A stretch of DNA of 64,000 nucleotides from Candidatus Mailhella excrementigallinarum (GTDB lineage Bacteria > Desulfobacterota > Desulfovibrionia > Desulfovibrionales > Desulfovibrionaceae). The notes below the pieces were generated by a model, which ran no database searches, was not told the origin of the DNA, and was given only the letters and a program-made list of their open reading frames with translations. Shown here piece after piece: positions 53,758 through 62,440 of the stretch. Made by a program: the position numbers and the translations under genes. How positions within the stretch are numbered: position 1 is the stretch's first letter; the number at the start of each line of letters is the position of its first letter. The DNA lies in contig CALUUZ010000011.1 in the NCBI GenBank assembly GCA_944324075.1, positions 47,313 to 111,312 of the forward strand, in the 5' to 3' direction.

Positions 53758-54909
53758 TTATGCGGGGAACGTTATGATGTCGCCGTTGCCCAGATAGTTG
53801 GTGGTCTTGGAACGGAAGCGGGCCGTGCCCTGCACCACGGGATACCCCGCGTCCACAAACTTCTGCGCGGTGATCAGGCCGGTGCAGTGGTTGCAGCCCA
53901 CTCGCTGCAGATTCCATTTTTTCAGGCCGATGACGAGATCGTCGTACTTCGGGTCCCAGTCGTCAAAGGGCGAGATGTGCAGGCCGCCGTATAGCCCGTA
54001 GAACTGATCCTTTTCGTATTTCAGCTCCTTGTAGGCGGTATCGGCGAACAGGATGATGCCCTGGTGGCAGCAGCCGGTGATGCTGACCAGCCCCACGTCC
54101 TTGACGTTGCAGTACAGGGACATTTCCCCGAACACCTTGAAGATGATGGGGCATTCGAACTGGTACAGCGCCACGCCGGGCTGGAGTGAAAAGAGCCCTT
54201 TCTTTACTTCGGTGACTTCGCCCGTATGGCCGGAATCCTTGATGTACTGCTTGCCCTGCGGGTAGAAGGTGCTGGGGGTGTAGACATGCACGCTGGGGCC
54301 GTACTTGGCCACCACGGGAAAGGCCCAGTAGTGATCCATGTGCTCGTGCGTCTGGATGAAGCCGTCGATTTCGCCGTTGGCCAGCATGTTGTCGATGCCT
54401 TCGCGCTTGAAGCTTTCTTCCATCCAGTCGTAGTTCCAGCCGCAGTCGAACAGGTACCTGGAAACCTTGCCGTCCATGGCTTCCACTTCCACCAGGCAGG
54501 AAAAGCCCCCCGCATTGTCGGCATCCACGGAGTTTTCCCTGGCCACGGCCCATGCGCCGTGCAGATCGCCCTTCTGGATATAGGGCTTGATCCTGGCGAT
54601 GCCTTCCTCGTAGGAGCCCTTGCCTATGCCCTTGCCGTTGCCGAAGGGCGCCCAGTTGAACGTGTACTGGTCCACCAGCAGGCCGCCCGCGCCGGTCACG
54701 TTTTTCATGAAGACGCCGTTGTCGAACCAGCTCGTTTCCGAGATGTTGGTGACCTTGACGGACCTGCACACGCCGAAGTCGGCCATCTGACGGTTGACGT
54801 CGGGCAGAAAGGCGCTGCGTGCGGGCGTATAGGAATACAGCCCCATGGCTCCAAGCGCGCCGGCCCCGAGGCCGAGAGACGCGCCTTTCAGAAATTCACG
54901 TCTGTTCAT
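53758..54909 (-). CDS. Tat-exported metallo-beta-lactamase-fold protein
   Basis: 383 residues. The start MNRREFLKGASLGLGAGALG is a twin-arginine signal. The MBL metal ligands are QTHEHMDHYW (HxHxDH), the His of ITGCCHQG and the His in GCNHCTG. The last motif is that of the MBL branch related to pterin/RFA-P-type proteins rather than beta-lactamases. Located in the periplasm with the metal site loaded before export (Tat). It lies 8 bp after the membrane-protein gene and 54 bp before the G3E gene. Substrate unknown. Confidence 0.85.
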   Translation of the reverse strand: MNRREFLKGASLGLGAGALGAMGLYSYTPARSAFLPDVNRQMADFGVCRSVKVTNISETSWFDNGVFMKNVTGAGGLLVDQYTFNWAPFGNGKGIGKGSYEEGIARIKPYIQKGDLHGAWAVARENSVDADNAGGFSCLVEVEAMDGKVSRYLFDCGWNYDWMEESFKREGIDNMLANGEIDGFIQTHEHMDHYWAFPVVAKYGPSVHVYTPSTFYPQGKQYIKDSGHTGEVTEVKKGLFSLQPGVALYQFECPIIFKVFGEMSLYCNVKDVGLVSITGCCHQGIILFADTAYKELKYEKDQFYGLYGGLHISPFDDWDPKYDDLVIGLKKWNLQRVGCNHCTGLITAQKFVDAGYPVVQGTARFRSKTTNYLGNGDIITFPA

Positions 54910-54917
54910 ACAAACTC

Positions 54918-56318
54918 CTACTTCACCAGGGTGAAAGTTGCGCTGCAGATGGGCAGCAGCCATACGATGAGGAAGTACAGAACCACGCCGCCGGCGATAC
55001 CCGCGATAAGTCCGGTCTTCATGCCGGGATTCCAGGCATGGTCGATTTCGATATGGCGCTTTTCCTCGGCAAGGTCTTCCGCCGTCTTGAATTCACGACG
55101 CCAGCCCGGCCAGCCGTCCATGAACCACCAGTTGATCAGCCAGATGTCGATGAGCCAGATCATGGGGATCATGGGGAACTGCTGGGGATGCGAAAAGCCC
55201 TTCTGCGTGCCCAGCAGGTTGTGGGCGTACATGTAATACAGGCAGTAAACGGCTATGCCGCCGACAATGACGATGCCGGTGCGGACAAGCACGTTGACGG
55301 GCGTGCTGAACTTGTGCGGCCAGTTGCCGCAGTAGAACTGGAGGAACAGGGCGGGCACCAGGAAGAAGATGGCCGTTTCGCCCACATGCAGCCAGCGCCA
55401 GTCGGGGGCGGCGTCGCGGCGATGGCCGCGGATGGCTTCGCCCCACACCAGTTCCTGCATGTACCAGAAGAAGAGGCACAACGCCCACGCGATGACGATG
55501 ATGCCGATGAACAGGGCGATGCGGCGGGGCCAGTCGCGCTTGATCATGGTAAAGGGATAGCGTTCCCATATGCCTTCCACAAACCACACCACGACGGTGC
55601 AGCACATGATCCACGCCACATGGAAGTTGGCGGACACGGTTTCGGCGAACTGCTCCCAGTACGGTGGGCAGATGGCGGTGAAGTACTGCCACGGATAGTA
55701 CAGAATGCCCATGTGGTTGTGCATGGTCATGAAATAGATGATCAGGCTGAGGCAGAACGTGCCGAGCCAGATGCTGAAACCGCGCACGGGCTGGCGGGCG
55801 TCGGCCCAGGGCTGCCCTTCAAGGGCGACAACCCAGGCGGGGCTGATCCAGGAGGCGATGACGGCGAACATCATGCAGGCCTGGGCCGCGTATTCCGTGG
55901 AATAGAAGTCGGTGAGGCCGAGCTTCATGAGTTGTTCGGGATTGAAATAGGCAAAGGCGAAGTTGCCGAGCACGCCTTCAAAGAAGCCGTGGATGAAGAA
56001 GATCATCGTGCCTACGGAAATGAGGGACAGCACGATGCCCTTCTGAAGCGGATGCGCGGTGCGGATCCAGTCTTTCTTGAAGGGCCAGAAGTCGAAGGTG
56101 TACGCCATCCAGATAAGGATGATGAGCCACCAGCGGCAGTAATTATAGCCCACATAGGGAGTATAGAAGCGCATGATGCCGCGCGGATCCTGGAAAATCC
56201 ACCAGGTCACGGCGAAAATCACCAGCGTGAACGCCAGGTTCACCAGCGCGGGAATGGGGCCGTTCCATCTTTTGACGAGCTTTCGCTCCTCAAGATACGG
56301 AAGCTGTTCCTGGGACAT
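54918..56318 (-). CDS. Polytopic membrane protein of unknown function
   Basis: 466 residues with about 11 or 12 hydrophobic segments, unusually rich in Trp, Tyr, Phe and His (GYNYCRWWLIILIWMAYTFD, HNHMGILYYPWQYF). I do not recognise a transporter family. The residue content recalls proteins that bind heme, quinone or amines in the membrane, but no motif is decisive. Start ATG 56318 with AGGAGG upstream; the in-frame extension to 56486 is not family-like. It precedes the Tat-exported MBL protein by 8 bp, so the two probably act together. Confidence 0.75.
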   Translation of the reverse strand: MSQEQLPYLEERKLVKRWNGPIPALVNLAFTLVIFAVTWWIFQDPRGIMRFYTPYVGYNYCRWWLIILIWMAYTFDFWPFKKDWIRTAHPLQKGIVLSLISVGTMIFFIHGFFEGVLGNFAFAYFNPEQLMKLGLTDFYSTEYAAQACMMFAVIASWISPAWVVALEGQPWADARQPVRGFSIWLGTFCLSLIIYFMTMHNHMGILYYPWQYFTAICPPYWEQFAETVSANFHVAWIMCCTVVVWFVEGIWERYPFTMIKRDWPRRIALFIGIIVIAWALCLFFWYMQELVWGEAIRGHRRDAAPDWRWLHVGETAIFFLVPALFLQFYCGNWPHKFSTPVNVLVRTGIVIVGGIAVYCLYYMYAHNLLGTQKGFSHPQQFPMIPMIWLIDIWLINWWFMDGWPGWRREFKTAEDLAEEKRHIEIDHAWNPGMKTGLIAGIAGGVVLYFLIVWLLPICSATFTLVK

Positions 56319-56495
56319 GAGTTCCTCCTTGAGTTTATCGGCGGATCTTCCGTTCTCCCCTCTGAGGGACCGTGAAGTCTCCTTCCCTGCGCGGTCGGAG
56401 ATTCCGCGCCGCGCATGCCGCCTGACCATCGGCTGGACGTTCACCGCATGGTCTCCGGGGCTCCTCCAACGCGGATGGCCGGGCACGGCCCGGAT

Positions 56496-56690
56496 TCATC
56501 CCTGCTTCCCGGGGGCACGTTCAGCGAGCAGCCTCCGCAGCGCTTCGGGGGTGTAACTCGCCGGATCAAGCCCCTGTGCCATCGCCTGCAGGAACAGCTC
56601 CTGCAGTGATTCCCGCCCGTTATCCACGGGCCTGTCATTCTTCCCGTGCAGGCCGGGAAGCACGCTTCGGAAAAATTCCCTCCGCGTCAT
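56496..56690 (-). CDS. Small protein translationally coupled to gntR
   Basis: 64 residues starting MTRREFFRSVLPGLHG and ending with a helix (YTPEALRRLLAERAPGKQG). Its ATG overlaps the gntR stop (ATGA), good evidence that it is translated. The start imitates a Tat motif (TRREFF), but no hydrophobic stretch follows, so it is not a normal Tat signal; it may be the relic of an exported redox protein or a regulator partner. No family recognised. Confidence 0.6.
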   Translation of the reverse strand: MTRREFFRSVLPGLHGKNDRPVDNGRESLQELFLQAMAQGLDPASYTPEALRRLLAERAPGKQG

Positions 56691-57391
56691 TGCCGCACCC
56701 TCCCGGAGGAAGAGTCGTCACTCTTCCTCCCGGCGAGGGATGCATCCAGAAAATGGCGCAGCTCTTCAAGGCTGTCGCGGGCGAGCTGCGCCGTCTGTGT
56801 TGAATTGCGCGAACGCAGCCCCTGCAGCAGCCCCACATGGGCGGTGAAAAAATTCTGCAGGGCGTCGCGGCGGATGCGGGGCAGTCCCGCGACATTCCCG
56901 TTCTCGGGGATGAGAGCGCAAATGTCTGCAAGCAGTTTTTCCACCATGCGGTTGCGGGCAAGCTTTGCCACTTCAAGATAGAATACGGTGAGGCTGCGCC
57001 AGACGAGCAGGAAATTCTCTTCCACCAGCGCCCGCCCGAGGGTTGCCGTATGCCCTTCAAGAACCGTCAGCTCGGCAGGGCCGCAGTCGCAGCAGACCGA
57101 GGATGTGAGGGACGGCGCGACAAGGCGCAGAGCGCCAAAGCCCTCCCGCAGCAGCGCGGCGCAGTCCCCGGAATCCGACCCGCCAAGAAAGATGCCCTGT
57201 CGAGGACGAATTTCCAGTTGTCCGCGGGAGGCCATGAGCGTAAGGGCCTCCCGCAGCGTGTTTCTGCTCCAGCCAAGACGAGCGGCCAGCTCCCTTTCTC
57301 CGGGCAGTCTTTCACCGGGACGCAGGGCCAGTTCCTCGATAAGCTGGAGCAACTGGGGAATGATGGCATGTATGCTGGTAGGGCCTGTCAT
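56687..57391 (-). CDS. GntR/FadR-family regulator
   Basis: 234 residues. The N-terminal winged helix is RLPGERELAARLGWSRNTLREALTLMASRG, of which GERELAARLGWSRNTLREAL is the core. The C-terminal FCD-type helical domain (about 100-220) would bind an organic acid or similar ligand with a metal. ATG 57391 is used; a TTG at 57400 is possible. One TGGTT operator overlaps the start and two more lie upstream, so it probably represses itself and the operon downstream. Confidence 0.9.
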   Translation of the reverse strand: MTGPTSIHAIIPQLLQLIEELALRPGERLPGERELAARLGWSRNTLREALTLMASRGQLEIRPRQGIFLGGSDSGDCAALLREGFGALRLVAPSLTSSVCCDCGPAELTVLEGHTATLGRALVEENFLLVWRSLTVFYLEVAKLARNRMVEKLLADICALIPENGNVAGLPRIRRDALQNFFTAHVGLLQGLRSRNSTQTAQLARDSLEELRHFLDASLAGRKSDDSSSGRVRQ

Positions 57392-57392
57392 C

Positions 57393-57536
57393 TGGTTCAA
57401 CCAATGTTGAAGTCATGATAAAAATATTCTTTTGGTTTTATGCTACACCGTTAACATGATATTCGACAAGATGTTTTGAGGAAAAATGCTGGTTGGACCA
57501 GTAAAAAGGTCGAAAAAAAGATATCTGGTTGAACCA
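57393..57536. promoter_or_regulatory. Three TGGTT-NN-ACCA-type operator sites upstream of gntR
   Basis: TGGTTCAACCA at 57393-57403, TGGTTGGACCA at 57490-57500 and TGGTTGAACCA at 57526-57536. FadR-subfamily GntR proteins bind TGGTnnnACCA palindromes, so these are convincing sites for the adjacent regulator. The first covers the translation start; the other two bracket AT-rich DNA likely to hold the promoter. One of them may serve a plus-strand promoter, but no plus-strand gene follows within 500 bp. Confidence 0.75.
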
Positions 57537-58029
57537 GACAGGAGAAACATAAATACAGATTGTGAAAGAGCGGAGCCTCCTCGATTCAGAGGATGCCTGT
57601 TTTTAAAGAAGGAGACTTTGCCAAAGACAGTAACAGGGATGCCCTGTTGCGGAGTTTGCTGAAAATTTGCCTGGCGGCCGCTGATGGTGCGAGGATGCAT
57701 GGTTCCGCAAGAGCCGCGAGAATCCCTGCTGCGGAACTCGCCGTATGCCGTCCCGGCCTGCGTCGGAGCTGTTCATGGCCGGCGTAATGTTCCGGCTTCA
57801 GATATGAAGTCCGCTGGGTGGAGCAGGTTAACTTTAAAAAACTGCTCGCGAAGCCGAGCGGGGCGAGGCTCCGCCGCGCCGCCCCCTTGTCCCCGCAAGC
57901 TGCTCGCGGCGGCACAGCTCTGGCGCGCGTGGGATGTGCAGGCTGGAGCATCGGCTGTGCATGCTCCTGAAGCCGGTCTGCGCCGGAACAGTGTGTCCGG
58001 GTGAAAGATGGTTTCAGTCGCAGAATGTT
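57537..58029. other. Gap between the gntR operators and the PAS gene
   Basis: About 490 bases with no confident gene. A plus-strand open frame of 64 codons at 57593 begins MPVFKEGDFAKDSNRDALLR but turns into repeat-like, Arg/Ala-rich sequence, so I do not call it. The right part is a diverged family B copy. Confidence 0.4.
57840..57955 (+). repeat. Family B dispersed repeat, diverged partial copy
   Basis: GCGGGGCGAGGCTCCGCCGC, GCCGCCCCCTTGTCCCC and GGCGGCACAGCTCTGGCG match the middle of the full copy at 42828. The ends have diverged. Confidence 0.5.
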
Positions 58030-59289
58030 CTACAGGATATTCCGCAAGGTGCGGTGCGTATCCAGTTCGTTCAGACGGCGCGCGAAGGCGTCGACCAGCC
58101 TGTGCAGAGATGCCCCCCGGACATCGGAGAAGGCTCCGCCACGGGGAGAACAGAAGATAAGCACGAGACGGATGCCGTTCTGTCCAAACCATGGTTCCGC
58201 ATAATAGGAACGCACTCCCTGGGGAATGAACAGCGCCCAGTCAATGGGGCGGATACTGCGTGAGGTTTCGTCCACGGTCAGCGAATCAAGGCTGAAGCGT
58301 ACGATGTTTTCCGCAATGGAACCGATATAGGGGAAATCGACGTGTTCCATGTTGTTCGTGAACATGGTCCCTTCGCATGTGACGCTGACCCGGTTTTCGT
58401 CGGGGAAGATGCGGGAGAGAATGATGCCCTCTGCCGCAGGCAGAATCTGCGGGTTCCGCAGAACCAGACGCAGCAGTTCCCGTTCTCCGGAAGCGGCGGA
58501 GAGATCGGGCAGAGGCGTTTCCTCGCGGACATCGGGAATTGTCGGGTCGACGGCCAGCAGGGGCGTAAGGCGTATCCACAGGCAGTGCTGTCCGTCCTGT
58601 GACAGCGGACGCATCATGACCGAACAGGGCAGAACGCTTCCGCCGGGCTTCCGCACCCGCAGCACGCCCTGCCAGCGGCGGGAAAAGGTCAGGCCCTCAT
58701 AGATGGCAGCTTTGAGATCTTCCGAGATGGCGAACACATCCTCCAGAGGGACATTTTCACCCTGGCCGCACAGATCCCGCGCGCTGCGGTTGGCGCTGAT
58801 GATTTTCCAGGTGGAGAAGGAGACGAGCATGGCCGGGGAGGACAGCCAGTCAATGCTTTCGGGCGGCATGCCGTGATGTTCTCCCGTGACGCGGCGGAGC
58901 ATTCTGGTACATCTGCCGATGGCGCCGATGTAGGAAAAAGGCGTTTCCGGCGCGGGCATGCCGAGCATGATCAGCCAGCGCGGGCAGCCGTCCTCGTCGC
59001 GTATCCGGAAGAAGATCCCCGTGTGTTTCTGCATTTTCATCTTGTCCAGAGCGTCACGCAGGGCCTCGCGGTCTTCTTCCAGCACGGTACGGTCAAGATA
59101 GTCGCCGTTCTGGAACAGAAGCGGCACATTGAGGCCGAGAGTCCTGAACACAGGCTCGCTGAAGAATCTGAGCTTGTTGCGGACGGGATCGAGCTGCCAG
59201 AGCAGGATGGGATCGTCCTGCAGGCAGTCGTGCAGGCTTTGCTGAACAAGCTGGAGAGCGTGGGAAAGAAGATGGGAATCGGGCGTCAT
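58030..59289 (-). CDS. PAS-domain sensory protein without a recognised output domain
   Basis: 419 residues. The first PAS-like domain (about 25-135) includes DPVRNKLRFFSEPVFRTLGL and the PAC segment RDEDGCPRWLIMLGMP. A second (about 150-255) includes SPAMLVSFSTWKIISANRSA. The remaining 160 residues are alpha/beta and GAF-like (RIFPDENRVSVTCEGTMF; RPIDWALFIPQGVRSYYAEP), with no HTH, GGDEF, EAL or kinase motif. ATG 59289. Probably cytoplasmic. It lies 68 bp after the glycosylase-like gene in the same direction. Confidence 0.7.
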   Translation of the reverse strand: MTPDSHLLSHALQLVQQSLHDCLQDDPILLWQLDPVRNKLRFFSEPVFRTLGLNVPLLFQNGDYLDRTVLEEDREALRDALDKMKMQKHTGIFFRIRDEDGCPRWLIMLGMPAPETPFSYIGAIGRCTRMLRRVTGEHHGMPPESIDWLSSPAMLVSFSTWKIISANRSARDLCGQGENVPLEDVFAISEDLKAAIYEGLTFSRRWQGVLRVRKPGGSVLPCSVMMRPLSQDGQHCLWIRLTPLLAVDPTIPDVREETPLPDLSAASGERELLRLVLRNPQILPAAEGIILSRIFPDENRVSVTCEGTMFTNNMEHVDFPYIGSIAENIVRFSLDSLTVDETSRSIRPIDWALFIPQGVRSYYAEPWFGQNGIRLVLIFCSPRGGAFSDVRGASLHRLVDAFARRLNELDTHRTLRNIL

Positions 59290-59357
59290 GAAAACCTCAC
59301 AGACGGAAGTTCTTTCCCTTGTACCGGCTTCACGCGGGGGGAGCAAGGAAGAAGGCG

Positions 59358-60161
59358 TCAGTGCCGGGCCGTGCTGCAGAAACGCAGAAGGCCGGCCAGA
59401 AAGGCCATGGCCTGTCCGAATGCCTCGGGCTTCTCGGCCAGACTGCGGGGCTGGGGAAGCTGGATAAACAGACGTCCCCTCACCATGGTCTGGCAGTAGG
59501 GGCCTATCCTGGGCAGGCCGAGGGCGTCGCGCGCGTCGGAACCCAGGATCAGCAGAGCGCGCGTGCGCAGCAGGGCTTCGCCCGACCAGAACAGGGAAGG
59601 CGCTTCCGGCCCGTCCGGGTTGTTCTCTCCGGGCAGATCGAAAGGCCAGAATACATGCGTGCCGCCGGGGTGATTGAGTCCCCTGATCATCCGGGCTACC
59701 AGCTCCCTCCTCTGCGGGTCCGGCGTGCCGGCAAGATCCGCTCCCAATCCTCCGTAGGTCCAGCAGACCAGAGGGCGGGGAGGGAGCGGGCGGCGATCGC
59801 GGAGGGCTTTCCAGGCCGCGGGCCATGCACTGAGGGGAAGAATTCGGCTTTTTCCCGTATGGATCGGCCCGGCGGCAGGGCGTACCGTTTCGACGGCGAG
59901 GGGCGCCGGTCTGTCGGGCTGTGCCGCGCGGGGACGGGATGTGGCGCACGCAGCTTTCCCGGAAGGAACGGAATGCGGTGAAGCATGGCGTTCGGGGGGG
60001 CGGACGGAGGGCCGGGAACCGGGGGCGGAGGAGGACTGCGCCGCGCTGTCGGCACGCAGACGCAGTTCTTCAACCCGCCGGGGGCTGTCCAGCAGCAGCG
60101 CGTCCAGTCCGAGGCGGGTCCAGGCCCGCAGCGAGGGAGAAAGAGCCAGAGGATGCGGCAT
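59358..60161 (-). CDS. Degenerate uracil-DNA-glycosylase-like protein behind coaBC
   Basis: 267 residues. The first 120 are Pro/Arg/Ser-rich and probably disordered. The C-terminal 145 follow the uracil-DNA-glycosylase superfamily plan: a Gly loop (CWTYGGLGADLAG), LLRTRALLILGSDARDALG where family 4/5 enzymes have their LGxxAA strand, and IQLPQPRSL where the HPSxL motif should be. Catalytic Asp/Asn and His are not conserved, so it is likely inactive as a glycosylase or repurposed. It starts 2 bp after the coaBC stop. The family call is tentative. Confidence 0.55.
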   Translation of the reverse strand: MPHPLALSPSLRAWTRLGLDALLLDSPRRVEELRLRADSAAQSSSAPGSRPSVRPPERHASPHSVPSGKAACATSRPRAAQPDRPAPLAVETVRPAAGPIHTGKSRILPLSAWPAAWKALRDRRPLPPRPLVCWTYGGLGADLAGTPDPQRRELVARMIRGLNHPGGTHVFWPFDLPGENNPDGPEAPSLFWSGEALLRTRALLILGSDARDALGLPRIGPYCQTMVRGRLFIQLPQPRSLAEKPEAFGQAMAFLAGLLRFCSTARH

Positions 60162-60163
60162 GA

Positions 60164-61393
60164 TCAGAGGCTCTGCAGCCAGTTGAGAATGTTCCAGGCG
60201 ATATCCGGCTTGGGCTGAACAGGCCAGTGTTCCTCGCGCCCGCGGGCATCCGCCGCAAAAACCCGGTTGGTGGCCGTGCCGAAGCCGTCGGAAATCTGGT
60301 TGCCCACAATCAGATCGGCTCCCTTGGAAATCAGCTTGCGCCGCACCAGATGGGCCAGTGCGTCGGCATTTTCCGCACTTTCCGCGGCGAATCCCACGAT
60401 TTTCTGGTCGTCGCGCCGTTCCCCGGCCAGTGTCCGCAGAATATCGATGTTTGGCAGAAAACGCAGCGAAAAGCCCTGCGCGGCCTGTTCTTTCTTGAAT
60501 TTGCCGCGTCCGTGGGGTTCGGGGCTGTAATCAGCCACGGCGGCGGTGAAGATGCCGATATCCATATCCGGCCAGAGGTCGCGCGCGGCCTCAAACATGT
60601 CTTTTGCGCCGCGAACGTCGTGTCGGTGAAAGTCCTCCCCGAGCGACGCGCCGGGCAGCCACAGATCCACAGGGCCGCAAACGGCATGAACCTCCGCTCC
60701 GCGCAGCCATGCGCCCACGGCCAGAGATGCGCCCATGGTTCCGGTGGAAGCGTTGGTCCAGAAGCGCACAGCATCCCATTGCTCGCGGGTGGGGCCCAGG
60801 GTGACCAGCACCCTTTTTCCTTCCATGTCCTGCGGGGTCAGCGCCTTGAGCGCGGCCAGCCAGATGGCGCGCAGTTCCGCCAGACGGCCGGGGCCTTCGT
60901 CATTGCAGGCCATTCTGCCTTTTTCAGGCCCTGCGAAGAATACGCCGCGATCCCGCAGAATGTCCACATTGGCCTGTGTGGCAGGGTTTTGCCACATGCG
61001 GGGGTTCATGGCCGGAGCCGCCACCACAGGGCCGTCAAAGGCCAGCACCTGGGCAGAGAGCATGTCGTCCGCACGCCCCGAGGCGATCCGGGCCAGCATG
61101 TCGGCTGAAGCCGGGGCGAGAATGAGCGCATGCGCGGTCTGCCCCGGCTCAAGATGTTCAAAGGGGGCTTCGCCGCTGAACATGTCGCCGTAGACGGGAG
61201 CCGCTCCCAGGGATTCAAAGGTCAGAGGCGTGATGAAGTTGCGGGCCGCTCTGGTCAGCGTGACTCCGACCCCCAGCCCGACTTCCTGCCAGCGGCGCAC
61301 CAGTTCCGCTGTTCGGAAAGCCGCAACCGAACCGCAGACGCCAAGATGCAGACGCTTGCCCGTAAAGGCGCGAAAACGCAGATGGGCTTCCAT
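60164..61393 (-). CDS. coaBC: Bifunctional CoaBC (phosphopantothenoylcysteine synthetase/decarboxylase)
   Basis: 409 residues. The N-terminal CoaC flavoprotein half has VCGSVAAFRTAELVRRW, the histidine in HLEPGQTAHALILAPASAD, PAMNPRMW and the catalytic cysteine in GRMACNDEGPGR. The C-terminal CoaB half has VLVTLGPTREQWDAVRFWTN and FTAAVADY, then FAAESAEN. It makes 4'-phosphopantetheine for CoA. Start ATG 61393 with GGAAAG upstream; starts to 61435 add non-family sequence. Confidence 0.96.
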   Translation of the reverse strand: MEAHLRFRAFTGKRLHLGVCGSVAAFRTAELVRRWQEVGLGVGVTLTRAARNFITPLTFESLGAAPVYGDMFSGEAPFEHLEPGQTAHALILAPASADMLARIASGRADDMLSAQVLAFDGPVVAAPAMNPRMWQNPATQANVDILRDRGVFFAGPEKGRMACNDEGPGRLAELRAIWLAALKALTPQDMEGKRVLVTLGPTREQWDAVRFWTNASTGTMGASLAVGAWLRGAEVHAVCGPVDLWLPGASLGEDFHRHDVRGAKDMFEAARDLWPDMDIGIFTAAVADYSPEPHGRGKFKKEQAAQGFSLRFLPNIDILRTLAGERRDDQKIVGFAAESAENADALAHLVRRKLISKGADLIVGNQISDGFGTATNRVFAADARGREEHWPVQPKPDIAWNILNWLQSL

Positions 61394-61577
61394 GCTTTCC
61401 TTCCGGCTGTTTTGCCCCGCAGGCTCTTTCACCACGAAAGAGCCTGCGGCGTCGAGTGCAACGAAACTTCCGCGCGGCGCTCCCTCATCCCCAGAGCGGG
61501 CGCAATCCCCTGAAAACGGGCTTCTTTCGGCGTGTCATCCGTATGCGGCACGCGGAAGACACAACCATGCGGGAGTG

Positions 61578-62150
61578 TTATCTGGATGTGGACTGTCCTT
61601 CCCATACTTCCGTGGCGGAAGAGGCGGGCGTGAAGCTGTCGTCCCATACGGGGGAGGAGGCATTCCCCGTGGAGCCGGGAGCCGCGCCGGGCGCGCCGAT
61701 GCTGAAAGCCGGGGCGGTGGAGGAGCCTTCAAGCTGGTACAGCACCCACACTTCCATGGTGGTGTTCATCATGCCATCATAAAGATAGATGGCGGCGAAA
61801 CGGCCGTCCTTCTCGAAAAGCTGCATGGTGCGCTTGCCCGTGACCTGCCCGCGCAGCACCCAGCCCTGCGGGGTCATGTTGTGCGTCATGGCGGAGGCCA
61901 GCGAAGAGGATTCCACCCGGCCCGAGAAGGTTTCCAGCCCGACCTTGACGGCGTTGGGCGTGGAGGACACCAGCGTTTCTCCGATGTCGCTCTTCATGTC
62001 GGAGGGAATGGGAATATCCGGAAATTTGCTGTAGTAGACGTCATTGACGTCGGATGTGCTGGAGAAGGGATTGCTGAATTCAAGATCGGCGCAGCCTCCC
62101 GTGAGGGCGAGGGTCAGACCGAGCAGCATGGTGGGGACAAGGCGACGCAT
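61578..62150 (-). CDS. Outer-membrane or periplasmic lipoprotein of unknown function
   Basis: 190 residues with a lipoprotein signal (MRRLVPTMLLGLTLALTGGC, lipobox LTGGC). The mature part has a beta-rich domain with SKFPDIPIPSDMKSD and GWVLRGQVTGKRTMQLFEKD, a layout seen in the DUF4810/DUF799-like small lipoproteins of Desulfovibrionaceae (family name not certain). The C-terminal 40 residues are Ala/Ser/Gly-rich and probably disordered. A GGGAGG site precedes the ATG. The gene lies about 180 bp upstream of coaBC on the same strand. Confidence 0.75.
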   Translation of the reverse strand: MRRLVPTMLLGLTLALTGGCADLEFSNPFSSTSDVNDVYYSKFPDIPIPSDMKSDIGETLVSSTPNAVKVGLETFSGRVESSSLASAMTHNMTPQGWVLRGQVTGKRTMQLFEKDGRFAAIYLYDGMMNTTMEVWVLYQLEGSSTAPAFSIGAPGAAPGSTGNASSPVWDDSFTPASSATEVWEGQSTSR

Positions 62151-62440
62151 GAAGCCTCCCGTTTGTGAAGTTTCAGGCCATGTTAGGAAAAATCCGTCCG
62201 GAGCGCAACGCCGGGCATTCCGGAGGCGTTGCAGCATGGCGCAGGCTCAGCCCCTGAACGCGGAGGCGCGGGCGTGAGCAGGGCTGGAGAAACGACCTTC
62301 ACCGTCACCGTCTGTAAGATGGAGTGGGGGCTGCCATGTTGCGGGAGTGGGAGTTCCGCTTTTGTCGAACCCGACGGATGCAGTCCGCCGGGCTGTCGGA
62401 GGTCGGGGGGCTTATTCCTGCGACATCCCTCAGCATGGCG

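Noticed and set aside
51283..53994. A 903-codon plus-strand open frame opposite the G3E GTPase and exbB.
   Set aside because: It is a shadow of high-GC coding on the minus strand, which has clear Walker and CxCC motifs.
56496..56690. Reading the small gntR-coupled protein as a Tat-exported protein.
   Set aside because: TRREFF resembles the motif, but no hydrophobic segment or cleavage region follows.
57593..57787. A 64-codon plus-strand frame in the gap upstream of gntR.
   Set aside because: It has a reasonable start, but the second half becomes Arg/Ala-rich repeat-like sequence, with no family match and no neighbour on that strand.
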